Origin: Coemansia sp. RSA 487
Taxonomy: Eukaryota; Kickxellomycota; Kickxellomycetes; Kickxellales; Kickxellaceae
Direction: 5' to 3'
DNA: 64,000 bases
NCBI GenBank assembly: GCA_027577595.1
Contig: JANBRJ010000001.1
Coordinates: forward strand, 62,001-126,000
The translations under genes were made by a program, and so were the position numbers. Positions 42,063 through 53,652 of the stretch are shown in pieces. The notes beneath the pieces are model-generated. The model was not told where the DNA came from, searched no databases, and was given only the letters and a program-made list of their open reading frames with translations. The first letter of the stretch is position 1, and each line of letters begins with the position of its first letter.

Positions 42063-45000
42063 TCAAGATCTAATCCATCCGCGAACCATATCTCTGGACC
42101 TGTCAGAAATACTCGGTACCGGATCTTTCGCCAGCATCTCCGCAATTGCGCACGCATCCTTTTTCCAGATATCAATGCGGCTGCTTTCCCCAGCACCCGA
42201 GCCAGATACGGCCGATATACTACCGAATGCAGCCTCCACCGCATTTAGTGCTGCTGTACGCACAGACACATACTTGCCCTCAGTTGCGCATGTTCTGATT
42301 GCATCGAGGATTGCGCCAACATTTATCCCATCCAGCAGATCCTGGATGCTGGCTTGATCTGCCGAAACGTTGCTAGCGCCTACAGCACTACAGTGCTTGA
42401 AAAGTGCAGCAAGGCATTCGAGGCTAGCAACACGCGTGTTCCAAACACCTGTTTCAGCAACGCCGCACAGGACTTGAGATAATGCATCGGCTTCATTCAC
42501 AGAAATCAGCCTGCTTTTTGGCAGTATGTTTTGGAGTGCTTTAATCGCAATTGCAACAAGCAGAAGCTGCTGCGGGCGCTTCATTGACCTGTCATCGCTG
42601 TCGTCGTCGTCAACATCCATAGCATTCGTAGGCTTTTCGCCAGTGACCATGCCAGTCCGTGCTATATCGGCTAAAACTCCAGATGCCTTGTCATATATCT
42701 CCATTGGCACTGCTTCAACAAAGGAATTAAAGCGTGCCGTTGCTTCTCGCCGATAGCTGACCTCACCAGTTGTCATCTCCTTCAGAAGAATCGTACTCAC
42801 TGTCTGTGGCACGGCTATCAAAAGCTGCTGTAGAGCGTCCTGGTCGTCGCTATCCATCACCGGCATTTGCCTGTTAATAAGTGTCGCACACGAAGTACAT
42901 ACTTTTACGAGTGCCGCAAGAACGTGCTCCTTTCCTGGCCACAAACGGCCCTGCGATGCTCTGATCAGCTCTGGTAACGTTGCTTGCGTCAGGCTTTCAA
43001 GTAAACGTGTTGCTTTCGTTGACGCCGAATTGGCACTCTCTATAGTCCGAGCTGTGCGCTCCACCATTTGCGCCACCTCCACAATCGCTTTAGCGCTCTG
43101 AATTCGACCTGCCCAGCTGTCGTCTGAAAGTCGCTTCAACGGAAGCCGCAAAAGCTCCATCAGGCTTTCCTCGTCACCAACCAGCCCAGAGCCAACCCCA
43201 AGCTTGTATTCTTGCCACGCACTGGAAAATGCCTTGCTTATTGGTTCATGGCTGTCCCAGCAACCAAACAATACAAACGAAGTCGTTCCTGGTCCACTTG
43301 TGTTCTCGCAAAGCCGCTCCGGACACCGCTGTGCCAATTGCTCAATAACCTGGCCAGATACTCCACGCATCTCGTCCTCGTGCTTTTCAAAATACACCTT
43401 TTCCAGATGTTTCAGCAGGTTCCTAAACATTGCTGGCGTTAGTTTTGGGGCCATATAGCCGATTGCCGCAGCCCAGGCCTGTCTTTGAAGCGCAGAGTTC
43501 TCCGTCAGGCTCCCGCTGATTGCCTTTACCAGCGCCGATGCAAATGGTTTTACAAGTTCCGTCTTTTTCACGCAGAGAATAACAACCGTACGCGCACATC
43601 CGGCACGCGTCGGCAAGCCGAGCCCATGTCGAATAATATCCTGGAGCTTCGGAACCAGCTCTGCCATGCTTGACGGAGTCAGTTGCTCAAGCACCATCTC
43701 GATACCACGCATGATTGGAGATGCCTTGACAGCGCTCAATCGAGCAGACTCGAGATCCTCGTGCGATATGCCTTGTGCACCTGTGTGGAATGACAAATAA
43801 TTCGCAGACTGTGACTCCATGTTCGACAACGACTCGAGCAGCCGCTCAACGATAATTGGTACGGATGGGGACAAGTACCTGCCACTCGACTTGCACAGCT
43901 TTAGCAAGAGCCCAATGCTAAAGTTCCGTACATCCTCAGCATCGGAAACAGCCCCAGTGTCAACCAGATAGGGAACTACGATCTTCAGCACTGCCTGCGC
44001 CTGCTTCTCCTGGCTTGGCTTGGCATCTTCATGCGGAGTGCACCAAGCAACCGTCGCATTTGCCAGAGACTGGCACATCTTTAGACCAGCTTCGCGCACG
44101 CTCCCCTTGATATCGTCCAATGTTCGGAACGACATTTGCCATATCCTCTCCAAGTAAGGTACAGCAAGCTCAGAGCCTGCACCTCCAATAGCGCCAGAAA
44201 GTGCATTGCAGCCACTCTCGCGCACTTTCCACTCGCGTTGTCCCATACTTGTCAAGCATTCCTCCATTATCGAGTCCCAGTACTGCTCAACGATACCAGC
44301 ACCAGACTGCTGTGGTAGTGTCGGTGTAGAGTCGGGTTTGTCTGCTTGAGCACTGTTGTCAGCTGCTCTAGGCCCGAGCAGCGCGTGCCAGATGCTTTTC
44401 ATAGCCGTCTGCGTCTGTGGGCTTGGATCAAATGTGTAGCGATACAGTTTTGGAACTATTGTCTTCATATATGGCTGAATAGCTTCGCGTGCCCTTTCGA
44501 TAATCCTAGCAAACCCATATGCAGCACCACACCGGCTATTCCACATCGCTGTGTGTGTTGCAAGTTGCATAAACTGGTACACCAGCGATGGATTTTGCAT
44601 ATCTGAAGCAAGTGAGAGTATCGATTTGTACGTCGTGTTGACTGTGTGTCCGTCAGGCGTCTGCCCCAAAGACTCCTGCTCAAGAAGGGGCTCGTCGGAG
44701 GCGATTTGGTTACGTAGAAGCTGTTGGGCACTCGTATTGCTGTTGTTGCTGCTGCTGCTCTCCCTCTGCTGACGTTGCTGTTGTTGCTGTTGCTGTTGTT
44801 GTTGTTGCTGTTGTTGTTGTTGCCGATTCTTTCCGATATTCCTTGTTCCAAACATGGCTATAAGCGAGTACATCATGTCCTCTCTCAAGCTTGTGTCGCC
44901 CATTTCGTACAACAGACCCAGAGTCTGTGAGGATACCTCTTGCGTCAATTCGTTGCGATCTGATAGCAAGCGGGAAAGACACGTGTGCAGTTTTGATAAC

Positions 45001-48000
45001 CAAGGCATAAGCTGTGGAATACCAGGGCAGAACCTCGCCAACGACATGATCCAAATGGCTGCTGCCTGGCGTTCTTGTGAATTTATGGAATTGGTCATTT
45101 TGGTGGTAATGGCCTCTAACAGCTTGTCAACGCCAGCCGTATTAGCAACTGTGCCTTGTTCTCTGTAAACAACCATTGGGTTGATCGGGAAGATCCAGCC
45201 CATTTCAGTCAATGTGCACTTGAATCGACCTAGCATGACTGCCAACGCCTCGCCGATTCTAAAATGTATGTCTAGCTGCTTTTTGGTGACCGTTCCAGAG
45301 AGGCCAACAAAGAACTCTGTTATGCTAGGCGCTTGTTCGGGATCTCCAAACGCAATGCTCGACAACGACGATACTGCAGCTTCTTGCACTTTGGCATTTT
45401 CTGACTGTTTGGCCATATCCTTTAACACTGGGATTACTTCTATCATCGGTGTTGTTTTGCCAACCTCACCAATGGCCGAACACAGAGCAGATGTAACAAG
45501 CGACTGCGTCTGTACTTTGCTTGAAGCCCGGATCCCATCAATAAGAGCCAAACGCACACGCCCAAGGATAGCTTCCACTTCTTGGATCCCAAGCTCAGCC
45601 CATTGTTTCGAAAGTGCTTTTTGTGCGATAGTCAATCCGTGCGAGATGTGGCCAAGCGCCAGAATGGAACCCAACTTTCTGTTTAGTTGCTTTGGGCGTT
45701 CTGGTGCTTCTATCTCTTTGAGCAATTCGTTTACGCGAGGAACAAGGCAAGTGCTCCAAAAACCGCTGTCCACTGCCGAACCGCTTTGGCAGTCGGAGAA
45801 CAGCTTGGCTTCAAAAATGACCGATAGCGCCTGTGCTGCAAAAATCTGCACAGCTAGATTGCGGATATCGAGTAGCGAAAACAGAGTGTCCCTCTTATCC
45901 AGCAAAGACAATGCGGCATTGCCCGATCCAAAGCTCATGAGCTCCACAGTGTACATAAGCGATTTCGACAAGACTGCTGTATCAGCAGAGCTCCCTGTAG
46001 ATATACAGCTAGATACCGTTTCCATCCACATAGCCTCTAAAGAACCCGATGCCATGACAGTCGCGCTGAGTTTTTCCAGTGCGAATCGCATGCTTTTCCT
46101 TTGGGATTCAGAGGATAGCTCGCTGTTGGAATTGACCGAGTCCAATTCGGCCAGATCGACCGCCGATGAGTGTTTGTCTTGGGTCCTAAGTATATTCATG
46201 CCAGCTGCGAGGAGAAGGGATCTACCAAAGTCAAGCATCCCACAGGCAACACGTGGGTTGGTTTTCGCGGGTGGTTGTGTTCCCTGAACTGTTCGCGTCT
46301 GGTCAGCTGCATACATCTCCGTGTTCTTCCGATAAATAAAACAAATAGCTTCAGCCAAATCTGGCAAATATTCGCTGTCGTCTAAAACGAAAGATGGCTG
46401 AATCGTAAGCCCAGATCTGGCCAGTAGTTGGATCTCCGACTTTGAATCGGCCAAACCGAGAATGCATAGCCATCTGGCATCCATATTTGTAAACGGAAAC
46501 ACCGATATGGCATATCTAAGTGCGACATATCTTGCTTGGTGGATAGGCGATGTAAGCTGTTTTTGTAGAAGCCCAAGCAGCTGAGATTGGAGACTTATCG
46601 AAATCCGCTGTGACTTGTATGCCGGAAGCATTGCAACCAGGGCTTCCTGTATGCTAAGGCGCACAGTAGCTGATTCTGTTTCAAAAGCTTCAAATATGGA
46701 CTGCACATGTTCCAGATCATCAAGAACAAGAGCCGGCGCGCGTCGCACCAATGTCCCCCATGCAACATACGCTGCACCACGAATGGTGTCCGCATTCATC
46801 AAGGACAACGAGCCTCCAGTAGCCGCTTCGGATAGGATCTGGTGGATATTCTGCATTAGCATAGGCGCGGCTTGCAGGATCTGCTCTTCAGGCGCTTGGC
46901 TTATTGCCCACTGCAGAAATATCATTGCGTGCTGGCGTAGCTTTGCTGTCGAGCTGGCACTGAAAAGACCCTCGCTTATAATCTTGGTCCACTGAGGATA
47001 CACCGCAACTGCTAACGTAGACTTACTTAGATAGCTCAATAGCTTGAGCCGAATTGTAGGCGCTACAGGTGATCTCGGTGATTCGGTGCTTTCTGCCGCT
47101 ACAACAGTACCAAGGAACATTGTGTTTGCCATATCAACAAATAGCCGAGACTCGTAGTCTATGGGACGCATGCGCTTCAGAGAATCCTTGCCAAAACCTG
47201 CGACCCTTTGAAAATACGGATCAGCACTTGCGCAAAGAAGAGCCATGAACCGGCGTTGGTGTAACTGATCGGAAACTTCGGTCGGAAATGCTTGCCCGGA
47301 GCCTACAATGCGTGCCATGCTGAGCTTTAACGTCTGCAATGCGTCTTTATCTGTTACCCATAGTGCCTTGCCATTGTTCGTTACCAACGCCTGACTGTCT
47401 GCATTTAAACCCACAGCAATTTGCATTGCTCCTGGGGCCTGGATCTGTTGAATAGGGTTCACCAAGAACAAGTCTTTTGCACAAGCAAGTAGCGTCTCTG
47501 CGGCATGCGGCGAATCCACGAATCCAAATCCTTTAAGCTGATTGTCGCTCAGCTCATCGCATTTCATAACCGCTGTCAGCAGTGCTGTGGCAAGTGGAAC
47601 CTGCTGCGCCTTCGATCTGCCACGAATTCCTTCGAGAAACTGTGGAATTGCTGCTACCAAACTCTGTGTGTCGGCCTTTGAAACAGCCATAGTGATATAC
47701 ATCAGCCTAAAGCTTTGCGAGAATCCCAAAGTGTCCTTTTCAAAGGTACTTTTGACTAGCGCATCAAAGGGCAGCGTTATCTCAGGACGGCCTTTGAGCT
47801 TTTTGTTGATTTGGCCAAGAAGTACGATTATCTACATTAAATCGATGCGATAAAAAAAAGCACATTTAATACACAGTGGTCCATTAGAGAAAGAAATCAC
47901 AGGAATGTGGTTTGTTGGCGCGAGTAAAGAAAACCGCCAAAAAAGAGAAGAGTAAGGCATACCTTTGTTCGCACAGTGGCACTCGCAATGTCAAGCTTGT

Positions 48001-48210
48001 CAAGAAGAGGCACAAGCAACAGGCTGACAAGTTTTTGCATTTGTTCGTCGGAATTAGCCAATGCAAACCGTAGCTGAATGCTTTCGATAAGCTCTACATA
48101 AAGAAATGCACAGTTCTGTTTGTTAGCTATTGTAAATTCCGATAGGGGTGTGTCTATCGTCCCACAGGCCATGCTATGCTATGCGTACCCAGGTCTGCCG
48201 AATCTGTCAT
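42063..48210 (-). CDS. ECM29: Proteasome adaptor and scaffold ECM29
   Basis: HEAT-repeat scaffold that tethers the 26S proteasome regulatory and core particles and acts in quality control. Exons are 48210-48189, 48093-47963 and 47831-42063, 1973 residues. Exon 1 (MTDSADL) to exon 2 gives LELIESIQLRFALANSDEQM, the usual Ecm29 start; exon 2 to 3 gives TVRTKIIVLLGQINKKLKGR. The first intron has a CTAAC branch site and a pyrimidine tract. Helical repeats fill the whole protein; the block LSDRNELTQEVSSQTLGLLY is an Ecm29 hallmark. A pure-Gln tract of about 16 residues interrupts it. Length agrees with the family (about 1850-1900). Confidence 0.95.
44773..44825 (-). repeat. CAA/CAG trinucleotide run (polyGln) in ECM29
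   Basis: A nearly pure run of Gln codons in the coding strand, mixing CAA and CAG, encodes about 16 glutamines. It sits in a loop of the ECM29 scaffold that is poorly conserved. Confidence 0.8.
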
Positions 48211-48530
48211 GGTGTGTTTGTATTATAAATTGTATGCAGACAATAAATTTCTAACAAGAAAAAAAAGATAGCCAAGGAAAGAAATGAATGAGAGGATTCA
48301 AAAAGTAAGCGCTTACGTATACATTTTTTATATTCGTCATCGCTTTTTTGAACTATGAATCGTGCATGGCACGTTTGTGTTTTTGCCGAAAAAATTACAT
48401 GCACGCCTTGCGTAAGCGGATTTGTAAGATGGGATATTGTTATTCAAAACGCTGGTAAAAGGTAGAGTACGGAAGAGTTGAGAAAGAAAAGCACCAAATA
48501 GGCTATGGACAGGAAGAAAGAGAGCAAGAG
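48211..48530. other. Intergenic spacer between CFA synthase and ECM29
   Basis: Both genes are on the minus strand. No gene seen. Confidence 0.5.
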
Positions 48531-50135
48531 CTAGACAAGCAATGCTTGATCCGACAACATCTCGTTGTAAGTGCGCGTAAACACGAGCTGTGCACATCCA
48601 AGAGTGCGTGTGGCGAATGCTCCTTCACAGTACGCAAAGTAGTACTCCCACTTGCGCCGGAACACATCGTCAAAGTGCGCAACACCTGGCGCTTTACTGC
48701 ATGTGGTAGAGTCGCCGATATCCTTCGCCGCTGCTGCTGTGTCTGTTGTGCCATCGAACTCTGTCACAGAGCTTGCCGACGACTGGAGCGTCGTGGACTC
48801 TAGCGCAGTCGCCTTTATTGTAGAAACAGCAAGATCGCGCTCCTGTAGGATTAGCTGTGCGTTCTTTGGAGCCGCGGTGGCCATGACCTTGTCGTATCCG
48901 CAAAGGAAGCGTTCGCGCCATACGCGTAGCGTGCGGGCATAGTGGTCGGGGAAGTTTGCTGCGCTCTCCAGCATCAGCGTGCCGGCGCTGCCCCTTGTTG
49001 CACCGCCAACCAGAGCAGACACACTGGGACAATGCCCGCCGGGGAAAATGTGCTTGTTAATAAAGTCAACGGTGTGGCGGTACTGCTCGTATCTCTCTTC
49101 ATTCATTGTGCTTGCCTGAAGTACCATCACGCCATGTTGCTGGTTGAGCAGGTCGCTGCACTGCTTAAAGTACACGTCAAGGTACTCGTAGCCGACGTGC
49201 TCCACCATCTCGAGCGAGATGATCTTGTCGAAGCAGTGTTCTGCAGGGTCGAGCTTGCGGTAGTCAATAAGCATGATTTCTATGCGGTCAGCCATGCCGG
49301 CCTGTGCAATCCGCCGCTCAGCCACCTCCTTCTGCTCGATACTAAGCGTGATGCCGAGCACGCGGCAGCCCGTACGCTCCACCGCGCGCATTGCCAGCGA
49401 GCCCCAGCCACATCCAAGATCTAGGACGTAGTCGTCCTTGCGGAGATGTGCCTTGTCAATCAGCATATCCAGCTTGCGAAACTGCGCCGCCTCCAGCGTG
49501 TCGTTTGGCCCCTCCCACACGGCACACGAGTATGTCATTGTGGAGTCCAGGAACATTTCAAACATCTCGTTTCCCAGGTCGTAGTGGGCGCTGATGTTGG
49601 TGGCCGTGTTGAGCACAGAGTTTCCGAAACGGGTGCTGGCCAGGTACATAAGCGAGCTGACGATAGGCGACGACGACGACGAATCTAGCACCGTGCGGTT
49701 GTAGATGTAGAAGCGGATAAAGTCAACCAGGCTGCTGACAGCCACCTCGCCGGCCATGTATGCCTCAGCAAACCCTAGGTCCTGCACAAGCAAGAGGCGC
49801 ACCCAAAACTGCTCGCTACGCACAGTCAGACGCACATGCGGCCCAGTGTCGTCGCTCCGCCCGAATGTTGCCTCCAAGCCATCTTCCTCTATTGTCATCG
49901 AGCCGACTGTGGCAGCGCTGAGCGACTGGGCTAATTGCTCGCGCACCATGGGGATGATATAGGATGAGGACCTGCCGCGAAGCACGCGGCCAAGCTTGCT
50001 GATACCAAAGTCAACAGAACCAAGCACCATATCCTTGAGCGTTCCTACGGGAGGCGTGGGCTGTGTGTTGCTGTTGGCTGATGCAACTGTGTTTGTCGGC
50101 TGACTGCCAAAACCCATCGAGAATAAAGACTCCAT
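48531..50135 (-). CDS. Cyclopropane-fatty-acyl-phospholipid synthase (SAM-dependent)
   Basis: Adds a methylene or methyl from S-adenosylmethionine to the double bond of an acyl chain on a membrane phospholipid. 534 residues, single exon. The C-terminal methyltransferase has the SAM motif LDLGCGWGSLAMRAVER, the CFA signature HYDLGNEMFEMFLDSTMTYS followed by C, EMVEHVGYEYLDVYF (Glu of the bicarbonate site), and NKHIFPGGHCPS; the end reads EYYFAYCEGAFATRTLG. The residue before the Ala-Ser in VMVLQAS is Gln, as in plant CPA synthases, where E. coli has His. The N-terminal ~130 residues (with RSEQFWVRLLLVQDLGFAEA) is the CFA N-domain. The longer N-terminus is not a signal peptide. An insertion of ~45 Ser/Thr-rich residues lies near the C-terminus. 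Confidence 0.93.
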   Translation of the reverse strand: MESLFSMGFGSQPTNTVASANSNTQPTPPVGTLKDMVLGSVDFGISKLGRVLRGRSSSYIIPMVREQLAQSLSAATVGSMTIEEDGLEATFGRSDDTGPHVRLTVRSEQFWVRLLLVQDLGFAEAYMAGEVAVSSLVDFIRFYIYNRTVLDSSSSSPIVSSLMYLASTRFGNSVLNTATNISAHYDLGNEMFEMFLDSTMTYSCAVWEGPNDTLEAAQFRKLDMLIDKAHLRKDDYVLDLGCGWGSLAMRAVERTGCRVLGITLSIEQKEVAERRIAQAGMADRIEIMLIDYRKLDPAEHCFDKIISLEMVEHVGYEYLDVYFKQCSDLLNQQHGVMVLQASTMNEERYEQYRHTVDFINKHIFPGGHCPSVSALVGGATRGSAGTLMLESAANFPDHYARTLRVWRERFLCGYDKVMATAAPKNAQLILQERDLAVSTIKATALESTTLQSSASSVTEFDGTTDTAAAAKDIGDSTTCSKAPGVAHFDDVFRRKWEYYFAYCEGAFATRTLGCAQLVFTRTYNEMLSDQALLV

Positions 50136-50502
50136 TGTTCTGTGCCGTTAGTGACAAGTTGGAGTGGGTATTGTTCGGTTATATTACACGAGTGGAAAAG
50201 CAAGTTAGTGGACTTGTATTATACATAGACTAGCAGCTAGAAAAGTAACCGAATATGGTTTTTTATTTTCCTTTTGCTATGCAACGAAGAAGAGACAGCG
50301 ACTGGTAGTAATGTTGTGTGCAATCCCAGCGACTGAAATATATCTACAGACCGACAGCGGCAGCGAAATACAAAATAGTGCCAGAATACACAGCGTGTTA
50401 GTAGATAAGGATGCCAGCAACACCTGGTTACTCTTATTACGGCCATTCGTTTAGAAAAATGGCATATCTGCTTTTATAATCACCCCCTCTAGAAATGTTG
50501 TA

Positions 50503-50736
50503 ATGGTACTTACCAACAAATGTCACCGAAAAACAACAGGCGTGGTGAAAATTGTAGAGAAGCCAAAAACTCAGCAGACAAAAGATGATAAAGGCATTAG
50601 ATGTGTTGGTCAATTTATTACCAAGGACCCTTTCGAAGAAAAGAGCGCACTTGAGAGTTTTTATACAGATCCCTCGGTTCAAAAAGGGAAAAGCACAGTG
50701 CTCTCAGCAGCTGCAGAAAACATAACGATTAATTGA
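50503..50736 (+). CDS. Possible small protein, unrecognised
   Basis: 77 codons from ATG 50503 to TGA. The composition is ordinary and polar (TKDPFEEKSALESFYTDPSV), unlike the Leu/Phe/Lys/Asn-rich noise of neighbouring frames. No motif, no signal peptide, no neighbour relation. The reverse strand holds a GTAAGT at 50513-50508, so a spliced minus-strand transcript is an alternative. Weak. Confidence 0.2.
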   Translation: MVLTNKCHRKTTGVVKIVEKPKTQQTKDDKGIRCVGQFITKDPFEEKSALESFYTDPSVQKGKSTVLSAAAENITIN

Positions 50737-52847
50737 TGATTTTAGTGGCGGCAGTGCTCCATCCTTCATCTTCATCTTCATATTCGCTGCTGCTAGAGGA
50801 TGACACCAATATTTGTTAATTTTTCGGAATGCTGGAAGCTGAGGTTTTTTGTCTGCTTTCCATTCCCTCTCTTAGGCCAAGAGAGCGCAGGCATAGTAGA
50901 CAGCTCTGAAGAAAAATAAGGGGCCAGCAAGACAGGTTGAAGGCAAAGTGCCTTCGTTATGCAGACAAGCGGAGAAACTCCGTATATTGTGAGAGGTTTT
51001 TTTTAAAAGGCTTATCTTTGCAGGCTGAAGAAAAGGCATAAAACACATTGTTTTTTTTGGACGTCGTTAAATATTCTGCAGATCGCAAGAGAACAATCGG
51101 ATATGCCTGCGACTCGCGTTGGAAATAATAAGAGGCGTTTGTATGAGGAAGAACTCTGAACACCGTGTTGTCAGCAGAAAAACGAGGGGCAAGCAAACAC
51201 AATGTCTCAATGCAGGTGCATGCTTGACCGGCTCACAGCACCATTTTTGTGATGTTGTGTAAACAAAATGGCTAACCCAAGCAAAATGCTCACTACTTTT
51301 TAAAATAGAAAAAGGTAAATCTACAACTTCGAAGTACTAATGGATGTCAACCTTGATCCCTTTAGTAATAATTGCATGCTGCAGCTTTGGGAACGCATGT
51401 GCAGCACTGGGCAGGTGACTTGCACATTTCACAGTCATCTGCGTGTTTTGTAAACTCCGGGTCAAGCATAAACAAATTTCCCTTTATATTCGCCATTATG
51501 CACGTGAAATTGCGATCCTAAGGTTTACGTCACCACCGTATGAAAATCTGAACGCGCATGCATTCACGCAATTATACGATGCTGGGGACGATCCCTCTTG
51601 AACCCCTACAACAGGTTTAAGGATATTTGGATCTGCCTTTTGGATTGTTCCTGGCACAATACTGTACACACTGTGTTTGCCATATCTGCAACCGCTCGCT
51701 CACACGCACTCATTTGTGCGTTAATACATACATCCTGCACCCGCTCTGCACGTATGTGTGCGCAATATGTTTCATGTCAAGCCTATTCACAAACGCAAGA
51801 GTTGCCGATATCATGTGGATCAGGCGCAAGACAAAAAGTCAAAACAGCACGGTGCTGAATCCAAAAAAAACTTGGAATGTGTTTTCTACATCTTTGCTAT
51901 TTCACAGATATCCGGCATAAAGTGAGGTTCAGCAGATCCTAATGTACTCCACTGCCGATTTATATTGTCTACACTGTCGTACAACATTACATAAAACAAG
52001 CTCTTCTTCAGGATAAAAGTAAAGCGAAACATCAGCTGTTTGACGTAATGGAGAATGCGATTTTTGGGTTCTCAGAGCAAAACAGAGAATGAAGACATAG
52101 AATAACTTGTTTCTTTCTAGAAGCGACAGCCATGTTCTTTCAAGACGCCAACACTTCTCTTTGATGCTGCATTTTTTCCTTCCAATTTCCGCCATCCAAA
52201 TGCAATATATCCTGCAGAAAGCCAAACGGACATTTGCGCACAAATCGCCTGACCAAAAGGGTATAGTTGCGTTGGTTGGGAAGGGTTTTGAAGACAGATG
52301 ATAGCACGGCGCTCGGCAGCCACACTTTTGTTCTCTCTGAGCACGAATTGCGAGTATGATGAATCAACAAAAAATAATTTGTAAAATTAAAAATGCATAC
52401 TGCGCACTATTCTGCCAAAAGGGAAATATCCTAGTGTTTGTATTAAATGTAGAGCGCTGATCTTTTTATTTGTAATCGTGATATCTACGAGTCTAAAATA
52501 AAACTGATACCATATTTAGAACCAGTTAGTTGTCTTGAGCTTGATCAGCAGAGTATTGTAGGAATTCACTATTAACAAGCCACCTTTTTTTTACAAAAAC
52601 TGAAATTGCAGTTATGTACAATTGCAGAAGCCAGCATTGCATAGTATTATACAAAATAAAAGTTACTATAAGTAATTCGGGTACAGCTTGGTCATATGAA
52701 TACAATAAACAGCCAATTGTTTGTCAGCATGCGCGTTAGATAACGTTGCTTTGTTTTACAATGCAACACAATCGACTATATATAACAATTGGGTCTGAAA
52801 TATTAGAACAACACATATGACTTGGTTGATTTCTAAGCGCTACATCA

Positions 52848-52890
52848 TATTCAATTAAAAATTGCAAGATAAGCTGTTTTTAATTGAATA
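52848..52890. repeat. 14-base perfect inverted repeat
   Basis: TATTCAATTAAAAA (52848-52861) and TTTTTAATTGAATA (52877-52890) are perfect complements around a 15-base loop. AT-only arms in an AT-rich region; could be chance, a hairpin or the relic of a small element. Confidence 0.6.
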
Positions 52891-53652
52891 CAAACAAACA
52901 TGTTAAACATAAATATATTAGAGCTAGTTTATTAGGTTGCTTTGCCATAAAGCACACTAACCAAACAGCAAATATGCAAAACAAATCACCCTAGTCAGCG
53001 CATTAAGCTTTTTAGTGTTTTCGCTTTGCTCTTGAGTACAGGAGCAGCTAATTTCTCAAACCTTTAAAACTGCACAATGCGGTGAAAAAAACCTAACGCC
53101 ACTTGCCTTCTTACATACATATGTTTATGCACAGCAAATTCGCTACTTTCTTTTTTGGATAAAAATTGAGGATGGCACAAGCTGCTTGAGAATTAATAGC
53201 CCAGCTTGATGGTGTTTGGCATGTGCATAGGCGATACTATGAAATATGTGCAAAACAAGCAAAAAAATTCGGCAATAGCTATTATAAAGCGCTTTGTATG
53301 TTGCTTACCTTTATACCAACAATGAAACTTTATTTTATGAATGCCACAACAACAGAGCATCTCTGCCTCTCCCCGCTGTATTGTGTGCTTTGAATGCTGC
53401 TGACAACGCAACGGACATATGGTTTAAAAGGGGTTGGTAATTTCCACATTCTCTACAAAAAGAAGATGGATAATGCATCTCATCAACCAGTTTATTTGTA
53501 CAGGAAAAAGACAAACCACAAAAGGTAAAGAAACTATTTTTTTTCTCAAGGCAGCCAAAAAAACAAAGAGAAAACAGTAAAAACTTTGTTTGTGCTAATT
53601 GTTTTTTCCTTTTTGCTATGCAGCGGCTTTTGCTGAGCTAACCTGCGCGCGA

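Larger units (their letters stand above)
50136..53652. other. Long AT-rich gene-poor region
   Basis: About 3.5 kb between CFA synthase and FAM72. The only weak candidate is a small frame at 50503-50736. There are many A/T runs, one long inverted repeat (52848-52890) and no RNA gene, transposon or long open frame that I recognise. Confidence 0.55.

Noticed and set aside
42063-47831. Long plus-strand frames opposite ECM29 (for example 45181-46287, 368 codons)
   Set aside because: Shadow of the coding strand; no family resemblance, while ECM29 is clear on the minus strand.
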